Assembly: GCA_019694555.1 (NCBI GenBank)
Contig: JAIBBS010000029.1
Location: 1-59,056 of the forward strand
Length of the DNA stretch: 59,056 nucleotides
Direction: 5' to 3'
Source: Nannocystaceae bacterium
GTDB taxonomy: Bacteria; Myxococcota_A; Polyangia; Nannocystales; Nannocystaceae
Positions within the stretch are counted from its first letter, which is position 1. Each line of letters opens with the position of its first letter. The notes under the pieces were generated by a model. The model saw only the letters and a program-made list of their open reading frames with translations, ran no database searches and had not been told where the DNA came from. The position numbers were made by a program, and so were the translations under genes. Positions 39,410-50,016 of this stretch are shown here, piece by piece.

Positions 39410-40071
39410 GCGCACTCGGACCAACGGCCCCGCGCGTGTGGGGCGAAGACGCGCTGGCGCTGGCGCTGCTGTGCCTGCTCGGCGGCGCGGGCGGCATGGC
39501 GTGGTCGATCGACACCGTCGCGGCCGCGACACCGGACGCGACCGCGACCGCGGGCACTGCGACCGTGACCGCAGCCTCCGCGCCCGCGGCGACGCCGAGC
39601 GCCGCCGTCCCGGGCGCAGGTGCAGCCGCGGTCTCGCCCGCGACCGCAGGCGGTGCGGCGATGGCGGCCCCGGCCCCCGCGTCCACGCCAGCGACACCGA
39701 GCGATTGCCCACCGCTGTTCGGCGTCGCGTTCCAACGCGGCGCGACCACGCCCGAGGCCATCGACGACGACGCCGTGGCCGCGCTGGTGCGCTGGCTCGA
39801 GTCGCACCCTCGCAGCGTGCTCGTGGTCCAGGGCCACGCCGACGCCAGCGGCCGCGCGTCGTACAACTTCACGCTCAGCCACCGCCGCGCCCGCGCGGTC
39901 GCCAAGCGCTTCCGTGCCGCCGGCGTCGCGGCCAGCCGCGTCGTCGCCCAGGCGGTCGGTGAGTTCCAACCCCGCGTCGGTGCCGGCCCCGAGGAGAACC
40001 GTCGCGTGGTGCTTCGTGCGACCGAGGCCGACGGCTGCCCCGGCGCCTTCACCGTGGAGGACAACCGATGA
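39406..40071 (+). CDS. OmpA-like peptidoglycan-binding membrane protein
   Basis: 221 residues. An N-terminal transmembrane helix (ALALALLCLLGGAGGMAWSI), an Ala/Thr/Pro linker of about 75 residues, then an OmpA C-terminal domain (about 100-221) with QGHADASGRASYNFTLSHRR and NRRVVLRA, which bind meso-diaminopimelate in peptidoglycan. GGAGGTGGAAC Shine-Dalgarno before the GTG start. It anchors the operon's products to the cell wall (inference). Overlaps the next gene by ATGA. Confidence 0.88.
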   Translation: MSALGPTAPRVWGEDALALALLCLLGGAGGMAWSIDTVAAATPDATATAGTATVTAASAPAATPSAAVPGAGAAAVSPATAGGAAMAAPAPASTPATPSDCPPLFGVAFQRGATTPEAIDDDAVAALVRWLESHPRSVLVVQGHADASGRASYNFTLSHRRARAVAKRFRAAGVAASRVVAQAVGEFQPRVGAGPEENRRVVLRATEADGCPGAFTVEDNR

Positions 40072-41048
40072 TCGTCGCCACTGCTCTCGCTTTCACGGCC
40101 TCGACCAGCGCGCTGCTGCTCGCGGGCTATCTCTTCGGCGCGCGACGGGGCCGCGGCGTGCGGGCCGCGATGGTGCAGACGCTCGACGAGAACGTGGCGC
40201 GTTGCCGCGAGCTCGAGGGCGTGGCCACGGCCGCGGCCGCGCGCGCGCAGTCGCTCGAGCTCGACCTGCGCACGGCGCAGGGCCAGGCGGTCGAGGGTGA
40301 GCGCCAGCTGCAGATCGACCTCGAGCGCTCGCGCGCGCAGCTGCTCGAGCTCAAGCAGGCGCTGGAGTCGGCGCGCCGCGAGGCCCACACCGCCCGCCGC
40401 ACGCTGACGACCTTCGAGCACCGCGCGCGCGAGGAGGGCGAGCTGATCGAAGAGCTGCGGCGCCAGCTCGAGCCGCTGCGGCAGGAGCAGGCCGCCCGCG
40501 GTGATCACGAGCAACAGCTGCGCACAGCGATCGAGGCACTGGTGGGTCGCGTCGATGCGCGCGAGCGCGACGACGGTGGCCTGCGCGACCAGGTCAACGA
40601 GCTGCTCGCGCCGCTGCGTGAGCGCGAGCGGCTCTCGCACGCGCTCGCACGCGTCGACCTCGCCGCCCGCGGCGACGCGGCCCTGCCCGGCCTCATGGAC
40701 GCCATCGCCGAGGTCGGCGGCTTCGCGACCGTGCTCATCAGCGACTCGATGGGCCTGCCGCTGGCGAGCAACAGCCACGCCGTCGACGCCGAGACCCGCG
40801 CCGGCATCTCGTCGCTGCTGCTGACGCTGATCGATCGCGTCGAGGCCAACCGCCAGCCGCCGCCGATCGCGGCGGTGCTGCGCGACGAGGACAACCAGCT
40901 GATCCTGCACCGCGTGTTCCACGTCGATGGCGGCCGCTTCGTGCTCACCGCCGTCAGCAAGGGTGGCGCGCTCGATCCCGCCGCGCTCGACCCGGCCCTC
41001 ACCGCGATCGAGCGCGTGCTCGCGCGGCCGCTGGCCGCGATCGCCTGA
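40068..41048 (+). CDS. Membrane coiled-coil protein with C-terminal Roadblock/LC7 domain
   Basis: 326 residues. One N-terminal transmembrane helix (about 5-24), a long Glu/Arg/Leu/Gln coiled coil (about 35-195), then a Roadblock/LC7-like domain at about 200-320 (GLMDAIAEVGGFATVLISDS, GISSLLLTLIDRVEANRQPP, NQLILHRVFHVDGGRFVL). It would display a Roadblock domain on a stalk at the inner membrane, and could pair with the free Roadblock protein at 37487. Last gene of the operon, 3 bp from the convergent beta-propeller gene. Confidence 0.8.
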   Translation: MIVATALAFTASTSALLLAGYLFGARRGRGVRAAMVQTLDENVARCRELEGVATAAAARAQSLELDLRTAQGQAVEGERQLQIDLERSRAQLLELKQALESARREAHTARRTLTTFEHRAREEGELIEELRRQLEPLRQEQAARGDHEQQLRTAIEALVGRVDARERDDGGLRDQVNELLAPLRERERLSHALARVDLAARGDAALPGLMDAIAEVGGFATVLISDSMGLPLASNSHAVDAETRAGISSLLLTLIDRVEANRQPPPIAAVLRDEDNQLILHRVFHVDGGRFVLTAVSKGGALDPAALDPALTAIERVLARPLAAIA

Positions 41049-41051
41049 CGC

Positions 41052-43031
<1,980 letters not shown>

Positions 43032-43084
43032 GACCCCCGGAACGCCGCGCGCGCCCGCGGCCTAACACCCGCAGCGCGCCCGAC

Positions 43085-44824
43085 TCACGGCCCGGCGGCT
43101 GTGCCCAGCTGCACCGCGCCGCGGTCGACGTTGTCCGACCGGTACTTGCGCATGCTGAAGCAGCGGCCCTCGTGGATCTGCACGTCGGCGTCGCTGAACT
43201 TCACCGGCCGCGTGAAGCGAGCACCGTCGGGCGTGTCGAGGTGCACCTGGAAGTGCAGGTGCGAGAACATGCTGTAGCCGACGTTGCCGGCCTCGCCGAT
43301 CCACTGCCCCTCCCAGATGTGGACCGGGTTGTTGTTCATGTTGTAGCCCTCGTTGAACGTGCCCTGCACCGCCGCGTCGGCGAGCGCCGTGTTCGCGCGC
43401 GTGACCCCACCCTGCTTGAGGTGCAGGTAGTGCGCGACGGTGCCATCGCGGTGCTTCACGTAGACGTGGTTCGCCGTGCTGTTGGACGGCGTCGACATGG
43501 TGTTGCCGGTCTTGTCCTCGCGGAACGAGATGATGTGGCCCTCGCGCGCGCACAGGATGTGTTCGCCCTCGGGCATCGACCAGTCGTAGGAGAACTCCTC
43601 GTCGGTGGTCCAGATGCGTGCGACGCCGTGATCGACGTAGGGCTCCTGGCGGTAGAAGTGACTGATGAAGCCGTGGTGGCCCTGCACGCAGTAGCGCTCG
43701 CCGGCGTACGGCAGGATCAGATCGGTCAGGCCCCAGGCCTGCGCGGGATCGATCTTGCCGTCGTTGATGAACACGTGGCCCATGAAGCCACCGAGGAAGC
43801 CCGTCACCGCGCCCGCGACCAGCTGCGCGACCGCACCGCCGACGACGTAGCCGGGGTTGGCCATGAAACCCACCGGATCGGCGAAGTAGTACACGATGAG
43901 GTAGACCACGATCGTGATCACGATGCCGACGATCATCGCCGCGATCGTGGTCATCCAGTCCTTGTGCGAAAAGGCCTGCTTGCCCGCCGCGAGCCCCACC
44001 GCGAACGCGGTCCACAGCCCGCACAGCGGCGGGAAGAAGAAGATGTCCGGCGACGGGATGCCGTAGGTGCCGGTGGCGCCGTTCATGACCGGCAGCGGTG
44101 GCGTGGTCAGCAGCGACAGGATCGTGAACACCACCAACGCGAGGAAGCCCGCGAAGGCCAACGACATCGTGATGACGCCGGCGATCATCCCGAAGATGAC
44201 GTGGGTCGCGTACGAGAAGATGCCGAAGCAGATCATGCCCAGGCCCAGGCAGATCGACAGTCCCGGCAGTCCCAGCCCCAGCGCGGTGAAGAGCACGAAC
44301 AGCACCATGAACAGCAGCCACACGATGTCGCGCAGCAGCAGGATCCACGGCTCGTCGGACCAGAACAGCGGCCCCAGCGCGTTGGTACCGGGCAGGCCGT
44401 CGGGCTTGCGCACGTGCTTGCGCGTGCACACCAGATCCTGACTGCGCATCGTCAGGTTGGTCGCGGGCGCGGCCGCGCCGGTGACGTTGACCGTGGCGGT
44501 GGCCTCGCGGTGGCTGCCGTCGTGGATGAAGCCGACCTTGGTCGCACGCAGGTTGGCCGCGCCGACCGGGACGTTGTTGAACGTCACGTTGCCGCTGTCG
44601 TCGGTGGTCTGGAACTGCGCGGCACCGGTCGCGGGCGACAGCATCACCATCACGCCGGCGAGCGGACGGTCGGCATCGCTGCCGTCGGGACCGAAGGTGT
44701 CCCAGCACAGCGCCTGCTGATCGACGTGCACCTGCACCGTGCCGGTGGTCGGCGCGGGGGGTGCCGGCCGGCGCCGCGTGCGTCGTCCACCGGGAGCGGC
44801 CGTGGGTTCGCCGAACTCGGTCAC
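43085..44824 (-). CDS. Multi-pass membrane protein with C-terminal M23 peptidase; candidate T6SS cargo
   Basis: 579 residues. N-terminal Pro/Arg tail, an Ig-like carboxypeptidase-regulatory-type domain (about 30-115), roughly eight hydrophobic helices (about 140-310) and a C-terminal M23 (LytM) domain. The peptidase ligands are present: His in GFISHFYRQ, Asp in FSYDWSMPEG, then VAHYLHL and SHLHFQVH. The spacing between the first His and Asp is longer than usual. The GTG has a GGAGG Shine-Dalgarno and lies 10 bp after vgrG, so it should be made with the spike. A peptidoglycan endopeptidase effector, delivered by or loaded on VgrG, is the best inference; a resident envelope enzyme is the alternative. 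Confidence 0.82.
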   Translation of the reverse strand: MTEFGEPTAAPGGRRTRRRPAPPAPTTGTVQVHVDQQALCWDTFGPDGSDADRPLAGVMVMLSPATGAAQFQTTDDSGNVTFNNVPVGAANLRATKVGFIHDGSHREATATVNVTGAAAPATNLTMRSQDLVCTRKHVRKPDGLPGTNALGPLFWSDEPWILLLRDIVWLLFMVLFVLFTALGLGLPGLSICLGLGMICFGIFSYATHVIFGMIAGVITMSLAFAGFLALVVFTILSLLTTPPLPVMNGATGTYGIPSPDIFFFPPLCGLWTAFAVGLAAGKQAFSHKDWMTTIAAMIVGIVITIVVYLIVYYFADPVGFMANPGYVVGGAVAQLVAGAVTGFLGGFMGHVFINDGKIDPAQAWGLTDLILPYAGERYCVQGHHGFISHFYRQEPYVDHGVARIWTTDEEFSYDWSMPEGEHILCAREGHIISFREDKTGNTMSTPSNSTANHVYVKHRDGTVAHYLHLKQGGVTRANTALADAAVQGTFNEGYNMNNNPVHIWEGQWIGEAGNVGYSMFSHLHFQVHLDTPDGARFTRPVKFSDADVQIHEGRCFSMRKYRSDNVDRGAVQLGTAAGP

Positions 44825-44834
44825 GCGCGCCTCC

Positions 44835-47168
44835 TCAGTTCACCTGGGCCTTGCCGCCGGACATCGCGACGCGGCCGCCACCGCCTTCGAGCGCCATCTT
44901 GGTCTCGGCCTTCACGTCGATGTCGTCGGCGTCGACCTTGATCTGCTTCTTGTCGATCTCGATGGTGGCCTCGCCCGAGTCGATGGTGATCTTCTCGGCC
45001 TCGAACAGGCCGTAGGCCTTGTCGCCGGAGCTGAGCTTGGCGTCGGCGGTGAGCAGCAGCTCGGCCTTGTCGTTGCTGGTGGTGCGCGCGCTGGCGTCGA
45101 GCTTGAGCACCGAGCCGGTGTTGGACTTGATCTCGACGTTCTTGTCCATGAAGACCCGGCTGAGGTCGTGCGACTCGATGGTGACGTTCTCGTTGAGCAC
45201 GATCTTGGCGCCGCCGCCGGCCTCGATGGTGATCTCGTTGGGCGTCAGTCGGATCGACGAGCCCTTGCACTTGACCAGGATCTCGTCGGGCGCCTGCACG
45301 AGGATGGTCTTGGCGACATCGAGCTTGTAGTCGTTGCTGACCTTGATGGTCTCGCCGCTGAAGCCCTTCTCGCTCTTGCCGCCGATCACGACCGTGCGGG
45401 TGCCCTTGATCGTGATCATCTCGTCGGCACCGACGATGCGCGTGCGATCGTGGCCGACGATGTGGGTCTGATCGACCTTGACCTCGGTGCCGTGGTTGCG
45501 CTGCACCAGCTCGTTCATGTCGCGCTGGGCGCGGATGTACAGCTCCTCGCGCTCGGCCGAGTCCTCGAAGCGCAGCTCGTTGTAGCCGCCGTTGTGCGGC
45601 GTGCTCCACGTGCGCAGGGTGCTGCGCGTGCGTTCGTCGGGCAGCGGATACGGCGGGGGATTGCGGCCGTTGTAGAGGCAGCCGGTCACGACCGGACGGT
45701 CGGGGTTGCCGTCGAGGAACTCGAGCATGACCTCCATGCCCACGCGCGGGATGAAGACCGCGCCCCAGCCGGCGCCGGCCCAGGTCTGCGCCACCGGCAC
45801 CCACACCGACGAGGTCGCGTCGGCGCGACGCGTGCGACCGCGGCCCTCGCCGTCGCGATCCCAGTGCATCAGCACCTTGATGCGACCGAAGCTGTCGGTG
45901 TGGATGTCCTCGCCCTCGGGCCCGGTCACGGTCGCGGTCTGGGGTCCGCGCATGATCGGCCGCGGCACGCCCGCGGTGGCCGAGCGGAAGCGCGACGCCG
46001 GCACGCACACGAAGTTGTTGTTGTAGTGGCCCGGGGTGTCGAGCGTGTTTTCGCCGCCGCTGATCTCGTGCACGACCTCCAGCACGACCCAGCGCTCGAA
46101 CGCGGTCGGACGATCGATCTCGAACACCAAGCCGCCGGTCAGCGCGGTCACGGTGCTGCTGCCGCGGGCGACGCACTCGTCGGCCAGCGCGTGATCGAGC
46201 GCGATCGCGGCGCGGCGCTGGGAGTCGTCGTGGCTCGAGAGCACCCGCGGGCCGTCGTAGATCTCGCGCACGCGGCGGTCCGAGGGCACGTAGAGCTCGC
46301 GGCCGTTGTCGTTGACGGCGCCGGCCGGGGTCGCGGCCGCATCGGCGCGCACCGGTGAGGTCGGCATCAGCCAGTCGTGGTGATGGACCACGACCTTGTG
46401 CGGCGCGGCGGCGCGGTCGACGACCAGCCGCGTGATCGACTCGCCACCGGTGGCGTCGGCGTCCACGCGCAGGCGCGCGCCCTCGTTGCCGCTGTAGACC
46501 GGCAGCGCGTCCTCGCGGTCGACCAGCTTCATCAGCTCCTGCTCGCCCTCCTGATCGAAGAAGAACGCGATGCCCTCCTCGTGCATGAGCCGCAGCACGA
46601 AGTCGAGGTCGGATTCCTTGTACTGCACGCAGTAGTCGCGCGCCGGCAGGTAGTCCGTGGGCGACAGGCCGCCGTCGTCGACGGTGCGGCCGTAGGCCGC
46701 GAGGCCCTCGGCGGGCTCGCCCGGCCCCACGTGCTCGCCCAGCAGCATGTCCCGCAGCACGTCGGGCACGGGCATGTCCTGGAAGATGCGGCAGTTGATG
46801 CGCTGCGCCATGGTCGCGAGCGCGGGCCCGATCTCGACGTCGAGCGCGAACACCGGCTCGCGCCCCCGCAGCATGATGGTGCCGCGCACCTGCACGCGCA
46901 GGACCACGCCCGGCAACGTGCGCCAGTGCGCGCCGCGGTCGAACGCGAACTCGCAGGCCGCGCCGACGAGCTCGTCGGGATCGACGTCGAGGTTGGGGCT
47001 GACGATGGAGGCGTGCACGAGGTACGGGCGCGACAACCCCTCGCGCACGACGGCGTGTCGCACCTGCCAGCCATGGGCGGAGCGTGGGCAGTCGAAGCGG
47101 CACCGGACCCCGGCCCGCAGGCCCGCGGTCGCGGCAGCGTCGCCTTCGAGATCGGATGCGGTGGGCAA
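44835..47168 (-). CDS. vgrG: VgrG, type VI secretion spike protein
   Basis: 777 residues. gp27/gp5-like VgrG core: N-terminal base domain to about 390 (ending before EDIHTDSFGRIKVLMHWDRD), the OB-fold region with FIPRVGMEVMLEFLDGNPDRP and VVTGCLYNGRNPPPY, then a long beta-helical needle from about 530 with repeated IxIxxG-type strands. The trimeric spike caps the Hcp tube and is expelled with its cargo. The start is TTG 47168, chosen because GGAGGAG lies 8 nt upstream; an upstream GTG (47216) would read through that site. No other T6SS sheath or baseplate gene is in the window. Confidence 0.93.
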   Translation of the reverse strand: MPTASDLEGDAAATAGLRAGVRCRFDCPRSAHGWQVRHAVVREGLSRPYLVHASIVSPNLDVDPDELVGAACEFAFDRGAHWRTLPGVVLRVQVRGTIMLRGREPVFALDVEIGPALATMAQRINCRIFQDMPVPDVLRDMLLGEHVGPGEPAEGLAAYGRTVDDGGLSPTDYLPARDYCVQYKESDLDFVLRLMHEEGIAFFFDQEGEQELMKLVDREDALPVYSGNEGARLRVDADATGGESITRLVVDRAAAPHKVVVHHHDWLMPTSPVRADAAATPAGAVNDNGRELYVPSDRRVREIYDGPRVLSSHDDSQRRAAIALDHALADECVARGSSTVTALTGGLVFEIDRPTAFERWVVLEVVHEISGGENTLDTPGHYNNNFVCVPASRFRSATAGVPRPIMRGPQTATVTGPEGEDIHTDSFGRIKVLMHWDRDGEGRGRTRRADATSSVWVPVAQTWAGAGWGAVFIPRVGMEVMLEFLDGNPDRPVVTGCLYNGRNPPPYPLPDERTRSTLRTWSTPHNGGYNELRFEDSAEREELYIRAQRDMNELVQRNHGTEVKVDQTHIVGHDRTRIVGADEMITIKGTRTVVIGGKSEKGFSGETIKVSNDYKLDVAKTILVQAPDEILVKCKGSSIRLTPNEITIEAGGGAKIVLNENVTIESHDLSRVFMDKNVEIKSNTGSVLKLDASARTTSNDKAELLLTADAKLSSGDKAYGLFEAEKITIDSGEATIEIDKKQIKVDADDIDVKAETKMALEGGGGRVAMSGGKAQVN

Positions 47169-47203
47169 GACGACGTCTCCTCCGCGACGGCGGACGCGGT
47201 GCG

Positions 47204-48247
47204 ATGACTGTCGCACGAAACCACCCGCAACGTGCGTGGCAGCGCGGTATGCTGGCGGCCGCGGCGATGCGCTGGGGCGTCGACAGCTACGGGCCCGCGG
47301 ACGCGGAGCAGCAGGTGCCCGAGGCCCTGCGTCGCGATGGCGAGGATCACCACAGCCGGATCTCGCGGCTGGAGCTGGTCACGCGCCGCATGGGCCGCGC
47401 GCCGGCGTTCTGGGGCCGCTACCTCAACCAGCGCCTGCCGGTGCACGACGGCGTGGTGGAATCACCCCCCGACGATCACCGACTCACCCCGCGCGAGATC
47501 GCGTGGCTGCATGCGCAGGGTTGCCGCGTGTTGCCGGTCTACAACGGCTCGGTCGGCCGCACCGATCGACTCACCGGCGGGCGCGCGGACGGGGCCGCGG
47601 CCGCCAACTCGGCGCTGGCGCTGTGCGAGCAGCTCGACATGCCCGCGGGCGTGATCGTCTATGCCGACGTCGAGAATTGGGCCGGCGACGTGGGTTGGTT
47701 CCGCGGCTGGTTCGAGACCATGCGCGCGGCCAACCGCCGCTGCGGCGTCTACGGCCGACCCGTGCGCGTGGTCGAGAACCCCGCGGATCGATCGCGCCAC
47801 TACGGCACCGCGCTCGATCACATCCGCAGCGCCGCGACGCGTCGCGAAGCCACGCGCCGCATCGAAGACGAGACCCGCTGGGGCGGCGGCGTCACGCCGC
47901 GGCGCGTCACCACCGGGGAGATCTGGAGCGACGAGCTGCGCGCGGCCATGACCGCGGTGCTGGTCGACGGCATCGTCGAGCGCGCCGTCGATCCCTTCGA
48001 TGGCCCCGGCGCCGACGCGTTCTACGTGTGGTCGAACGAACCACGCCGGGTGCTGACCGCCAGCAGCGACGCGCACCTGACCGGCGACGACATCCCGGTC
48101 GAGTTCGTCCCGGCCGAGCCGCCCCACGCCTCCAACGTGCAGACGGTGGTGTGGCAGTACCTGCAGAACGCGATCTTCACCCATGGCGCCCACGGCAACG
48201 TCGACATGAACCTGGCCAGCGACGTCGGCTTCGACGGCATGTGGTGA
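47204..48247 (+). CDS. DUF1906 glycoside-hydrolase-like protein beside vgrG
   Basis: 347 residues. The domain starts with WGVDSYGPAD and shows the DUF1906/Rv2525c glycoside-hydrolase-like TIM-barrel pattern (GCRVLPVYNG, GVIVYADVENWAG, CGVYGRPVRV). Such proteins are thought to act on cell-wall glycans; catalysis is not proven. Its divergent start lies 35 bp from the vgrG start, so it is a candidate cargo or accessory. ATG 47204 is given; ATG 47249 and 47267 are alternatives, and TATGCT at 47248-47253 favours 47267, which puts WGVDSY almost at the N-terminus. Confidence 0.8.
   Translation: MTVARNHPQRAWQRGMLAAAAMRWGVDSYGPADAEQQVPEALRRDGEDHHSRISRLELVTRRMGRAPAFWGRYLNQRLPVHDGVVESPPDDHRLTPREIAWLHAQGCRVLPVYNGSVGRTDRLTGGRADGAAAANSALALCEQLDMPAGVIVYADVENWAGDVGWFRGWFETMRAANRRCGVYGRPVRVVENPADRSRHYGTALDHIRSAATRREATRRIEDETRWGGGVTPRRVTTGEIWSDELRAAMTAVLVDGIVERAVDPFDGPGADAFYVWSNEPRRVLTASSDAHLTGDDIPVEFVPAEPPHASNVQTVVWQYLQNAIFTHGAHGNVDMNLASDVGFDGMW
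47248..47253 (+). promoter_or_regulatory. TANNNT promoter element, DUF1906 gene
   Basis: TATGCT preceded by GG, ending 13 nt before the in-frame ATG 47267. It suggests that the protein starts later than the longest frame. Confidence 0.35.
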
Positions 48248-48332
48248 CCGCCGGACGCGATCGGGGTCACGCGCGGTGACGATCCGTGACGCGCGGCGAC
48301 GCGGATCAGCGGCGGGCGCAGAACCGGCGCGC

Positions 48333-48348
48333 TGGCACAGGCGTTGCT
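48333..48348 (+). promoter_or_regulatory. Near-perfect sigma-54 promoter
   Basis: TGGCAC-AGGCG-TTGCT, matching the -24/-12 consensus at all key positions with correct spacing. The predicted start of transcription is 48359, four nt before ATG 48363. It overlaps a TANNNT element (48348-48353). Confidence 0.6.
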
Positions 48349-48353
48349 ACCAT
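48348..48353 (+). promoter_or_regulatory. TANNNT promoter element, lipoprotein 48363
   Basis: TACCAT preceded by GC, ending 9 nt before the ATG at 48363; it shares bases with the sigma-54 element. Confidence 0.45.
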
Positions 48354-48362
48354 CGTCTCGCC

Positions 48363-49628
48363 ATGACCTTCGCTCGCTCCGCGTCCCCCTCTCCATTCGC
48401 TCGAATCCCACCCGCGCTGATCCGCGCGCGACCGCACCGGCGCACCACCGCGGTGTTGCTGGCCGCGCTCGCGCTCGCGTGCGGCGCGTGCCGGCGCGGC
48501 CCGGGCTCGCCGCAGCCGCCCGACCCGACCGCGGATCACCCGGGCAAGCACACGCCGTCGCTCGATGCGCTGCGCATGGATCGCGCCGAGGCCGACGCGC
48601 TGATGGCCTCGCTCGCGCGGCTGCCGAAGTTCCCGTTGCGGCTCAGCGAGCTCGAGGCCCACGTCGGCCACTCGCTGAAGCGTCACTTCAACCCCGAGTC
48701 CTTCGATCCCACGTTCGTGCACGACCGCGGCGGTCAGGGCGTCAACATCGGCGGCACGCCCATCTTCCATCCCGGCGTCGATCCGCAGACGCCGCTGCTG
48801 GTCGAGCTGCGCTCGCAGTACTACCCGCGCTACGACGACGAGCGCAAGTTCGACCGACGCCCGCCCTTCGCCAAGGACGACCCCATCATCGATCACATCA
48901 CGATCTCGGATTCCTACGTCCACGGCGCGCCTCCGCCGGCGCCGGGCACCGCGGTGTTCGAGGGCGAGTACGCCCACGTCGCGGAGCGCTGGTCGATCGC
49001 GCCGCTGCACGATGGTTTCCGCTCGCTGCTGACCCACGATCGCCGCGTCAACCCCGAGGCCAAGCGCTGGGTCTTCGAGATCACCACCGACCGCGGCCGC
49101 TACTTCACCCCCGCCGAGGCCCAGCAGGTCGAGTCGACGTTGATCGGATTCCTCGACGCGGTGCGCGACGGCAAGGACCTGCCCACGGTGATCTCGAGCT
49201 TCGAGCGCGAGCATCCCAGCGACACCGGCATCCCGCAGGTGGGCGTGGCGAGCTACAACGTGCGCTTCTTCGACACGCTCGTCGCCGAGGGCCCCCACGC
49301 CGGCGACTTCTTGCGGCAGGAGGGGCTGGCGAGGGCGCTGTACCTCGACGTCAGCCTCCTCGGTGAGGCCAAGGTGCCGCTGCCGCGCTTCTTTGCGGCG
49401 CTGGGGTTCGAGTCGGTCACGCTCGACCCTGCGCGGGTCCGCGAGGTACCGCCGGGGCTGGTCGACGGCGGCCTGCTCTACTACGACGAGGTCTCGGTCG
49501 AGCGCGACGGCTGGTCGGTGCGCGCGGTCGGCTTCTACCCGGTCGAGCACGGCACCGCGGCGCAGACCCTCGACCTGTCGCGCTTCCGCGTGACCTCGTT
49601 GACGATCCGCCACGAGGTGAGGTCGTAG
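48363..49628 (+). CDS. Lipoprotein of unknown function in the T6SS tip island
   Basis: 421 residues. Long signal region with a lipobox (ALACGACRR, Cys near 44), then a soluble domain of about 370 residues. No family recognised. Acidic and aromatic patches (for example YYPRYDDERKFDRR) but no catalytic motif that I can name. It lies between the DUF1906 and PAAR genes; immunity to a periplasmic peptidoglycan effector is one possible role, by location only. ATG 48363 is set by the promoter elements directly upstream. Confidence 0.72.
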   Translation: MTFARSASPSPFARIPPALIRARPHRRTTAVLLAALALACGACRRGPGSPQPPDPTADHPGKHTPSLDALRMDRAEADALMASLARLPKFPLRLSELEAHVGHSLKRHFNPESFDPTFVHDRGGQGVNIGGTPIFHPGVDPQTPLLVELRSQYYPRYDDERKFDRRPPFAKDDPIIDHITISDSYVHGAPPPAPGTAVFEGEYAHVAERWSIAPLHDGFRSLLTHDRRVNPEAKRWVFEITTDRGRYFTPAEAQQVESTLIGFLDAVRDGKDLPTVISSFEREHPSDTGIPQVGVASYNVRFFDTLVAEGPHAGDFLRQEGLARALYLDVSLLGEAKVPLPRFFAALGFESVTLDPARVREVPPGLVDGGLLYYDEVSVERDGWSVRAVGFYPVEHGTAAQTLDLSRFRVTSLTIRHEVRS

Positions 49629-49635
49629 CGCGCGG

Positions 49636-50016
49636 TCAGCCCAGCGCGTTCTTGCCGTTGTGCGTGAGCATGTCGCCCAGCCGGCACACGTTCTGGCCCT
49701 CGAACATCACATCGAACGAGTACAGCAGGAACTCGCACGCGCCCATGTTGCGGCCCGACATCAGGCCGCCGGCGCTGCCGGCCTCGTCGCCGCTGCTCTT
49801 GGCGTACTGCGCCCCCTTGGTCATGGGCATGCCGCCGTCGGCGGTCACGGTGGTGGGGCCACCGCTGGCGTCGCTGGCCTGACCGATGTTGGGATACGGG
49901 ATCGGCACCGGACCCGCGGCGCTGGGGGTGTTGCACACGTCGGGAAAGACGATGCTCATGCCGCCGCTGCCCTGGTGCGCGACGCCGCGGGCGTTGGCAA
50001 AGGTGTTCGCGCTCAT
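49636..50016 (-). CDS. PAAR-like protein (DUF4150)
   Basis: 126 residues matching the DUF4150 PAAR-like family: an N-terminal MSANTFANARGVAHQGSGG-type start, FPDVCNTP, PVPIPYPNIGQ and a C-terminal GDMLTHNGKN. PAAR proteins form the sharp tip on VgrG and can carry effectors. GGGAGC lies before the ATG, which overlaps the preceding gene's stop (ATGA). Confidence 0.92.
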   Translation of the reverse strand: MSANTFANARGVAHQGSGGMSIVFPDVCNTPSAAGPVPIPYPNIGQASDASGGPTTVTADGGMPMTKGAQYAKSSGDEAGSAGGLMSGRNMGACEFLLYSFDVMFEGQNVCRLGDMLTHNGKNALG

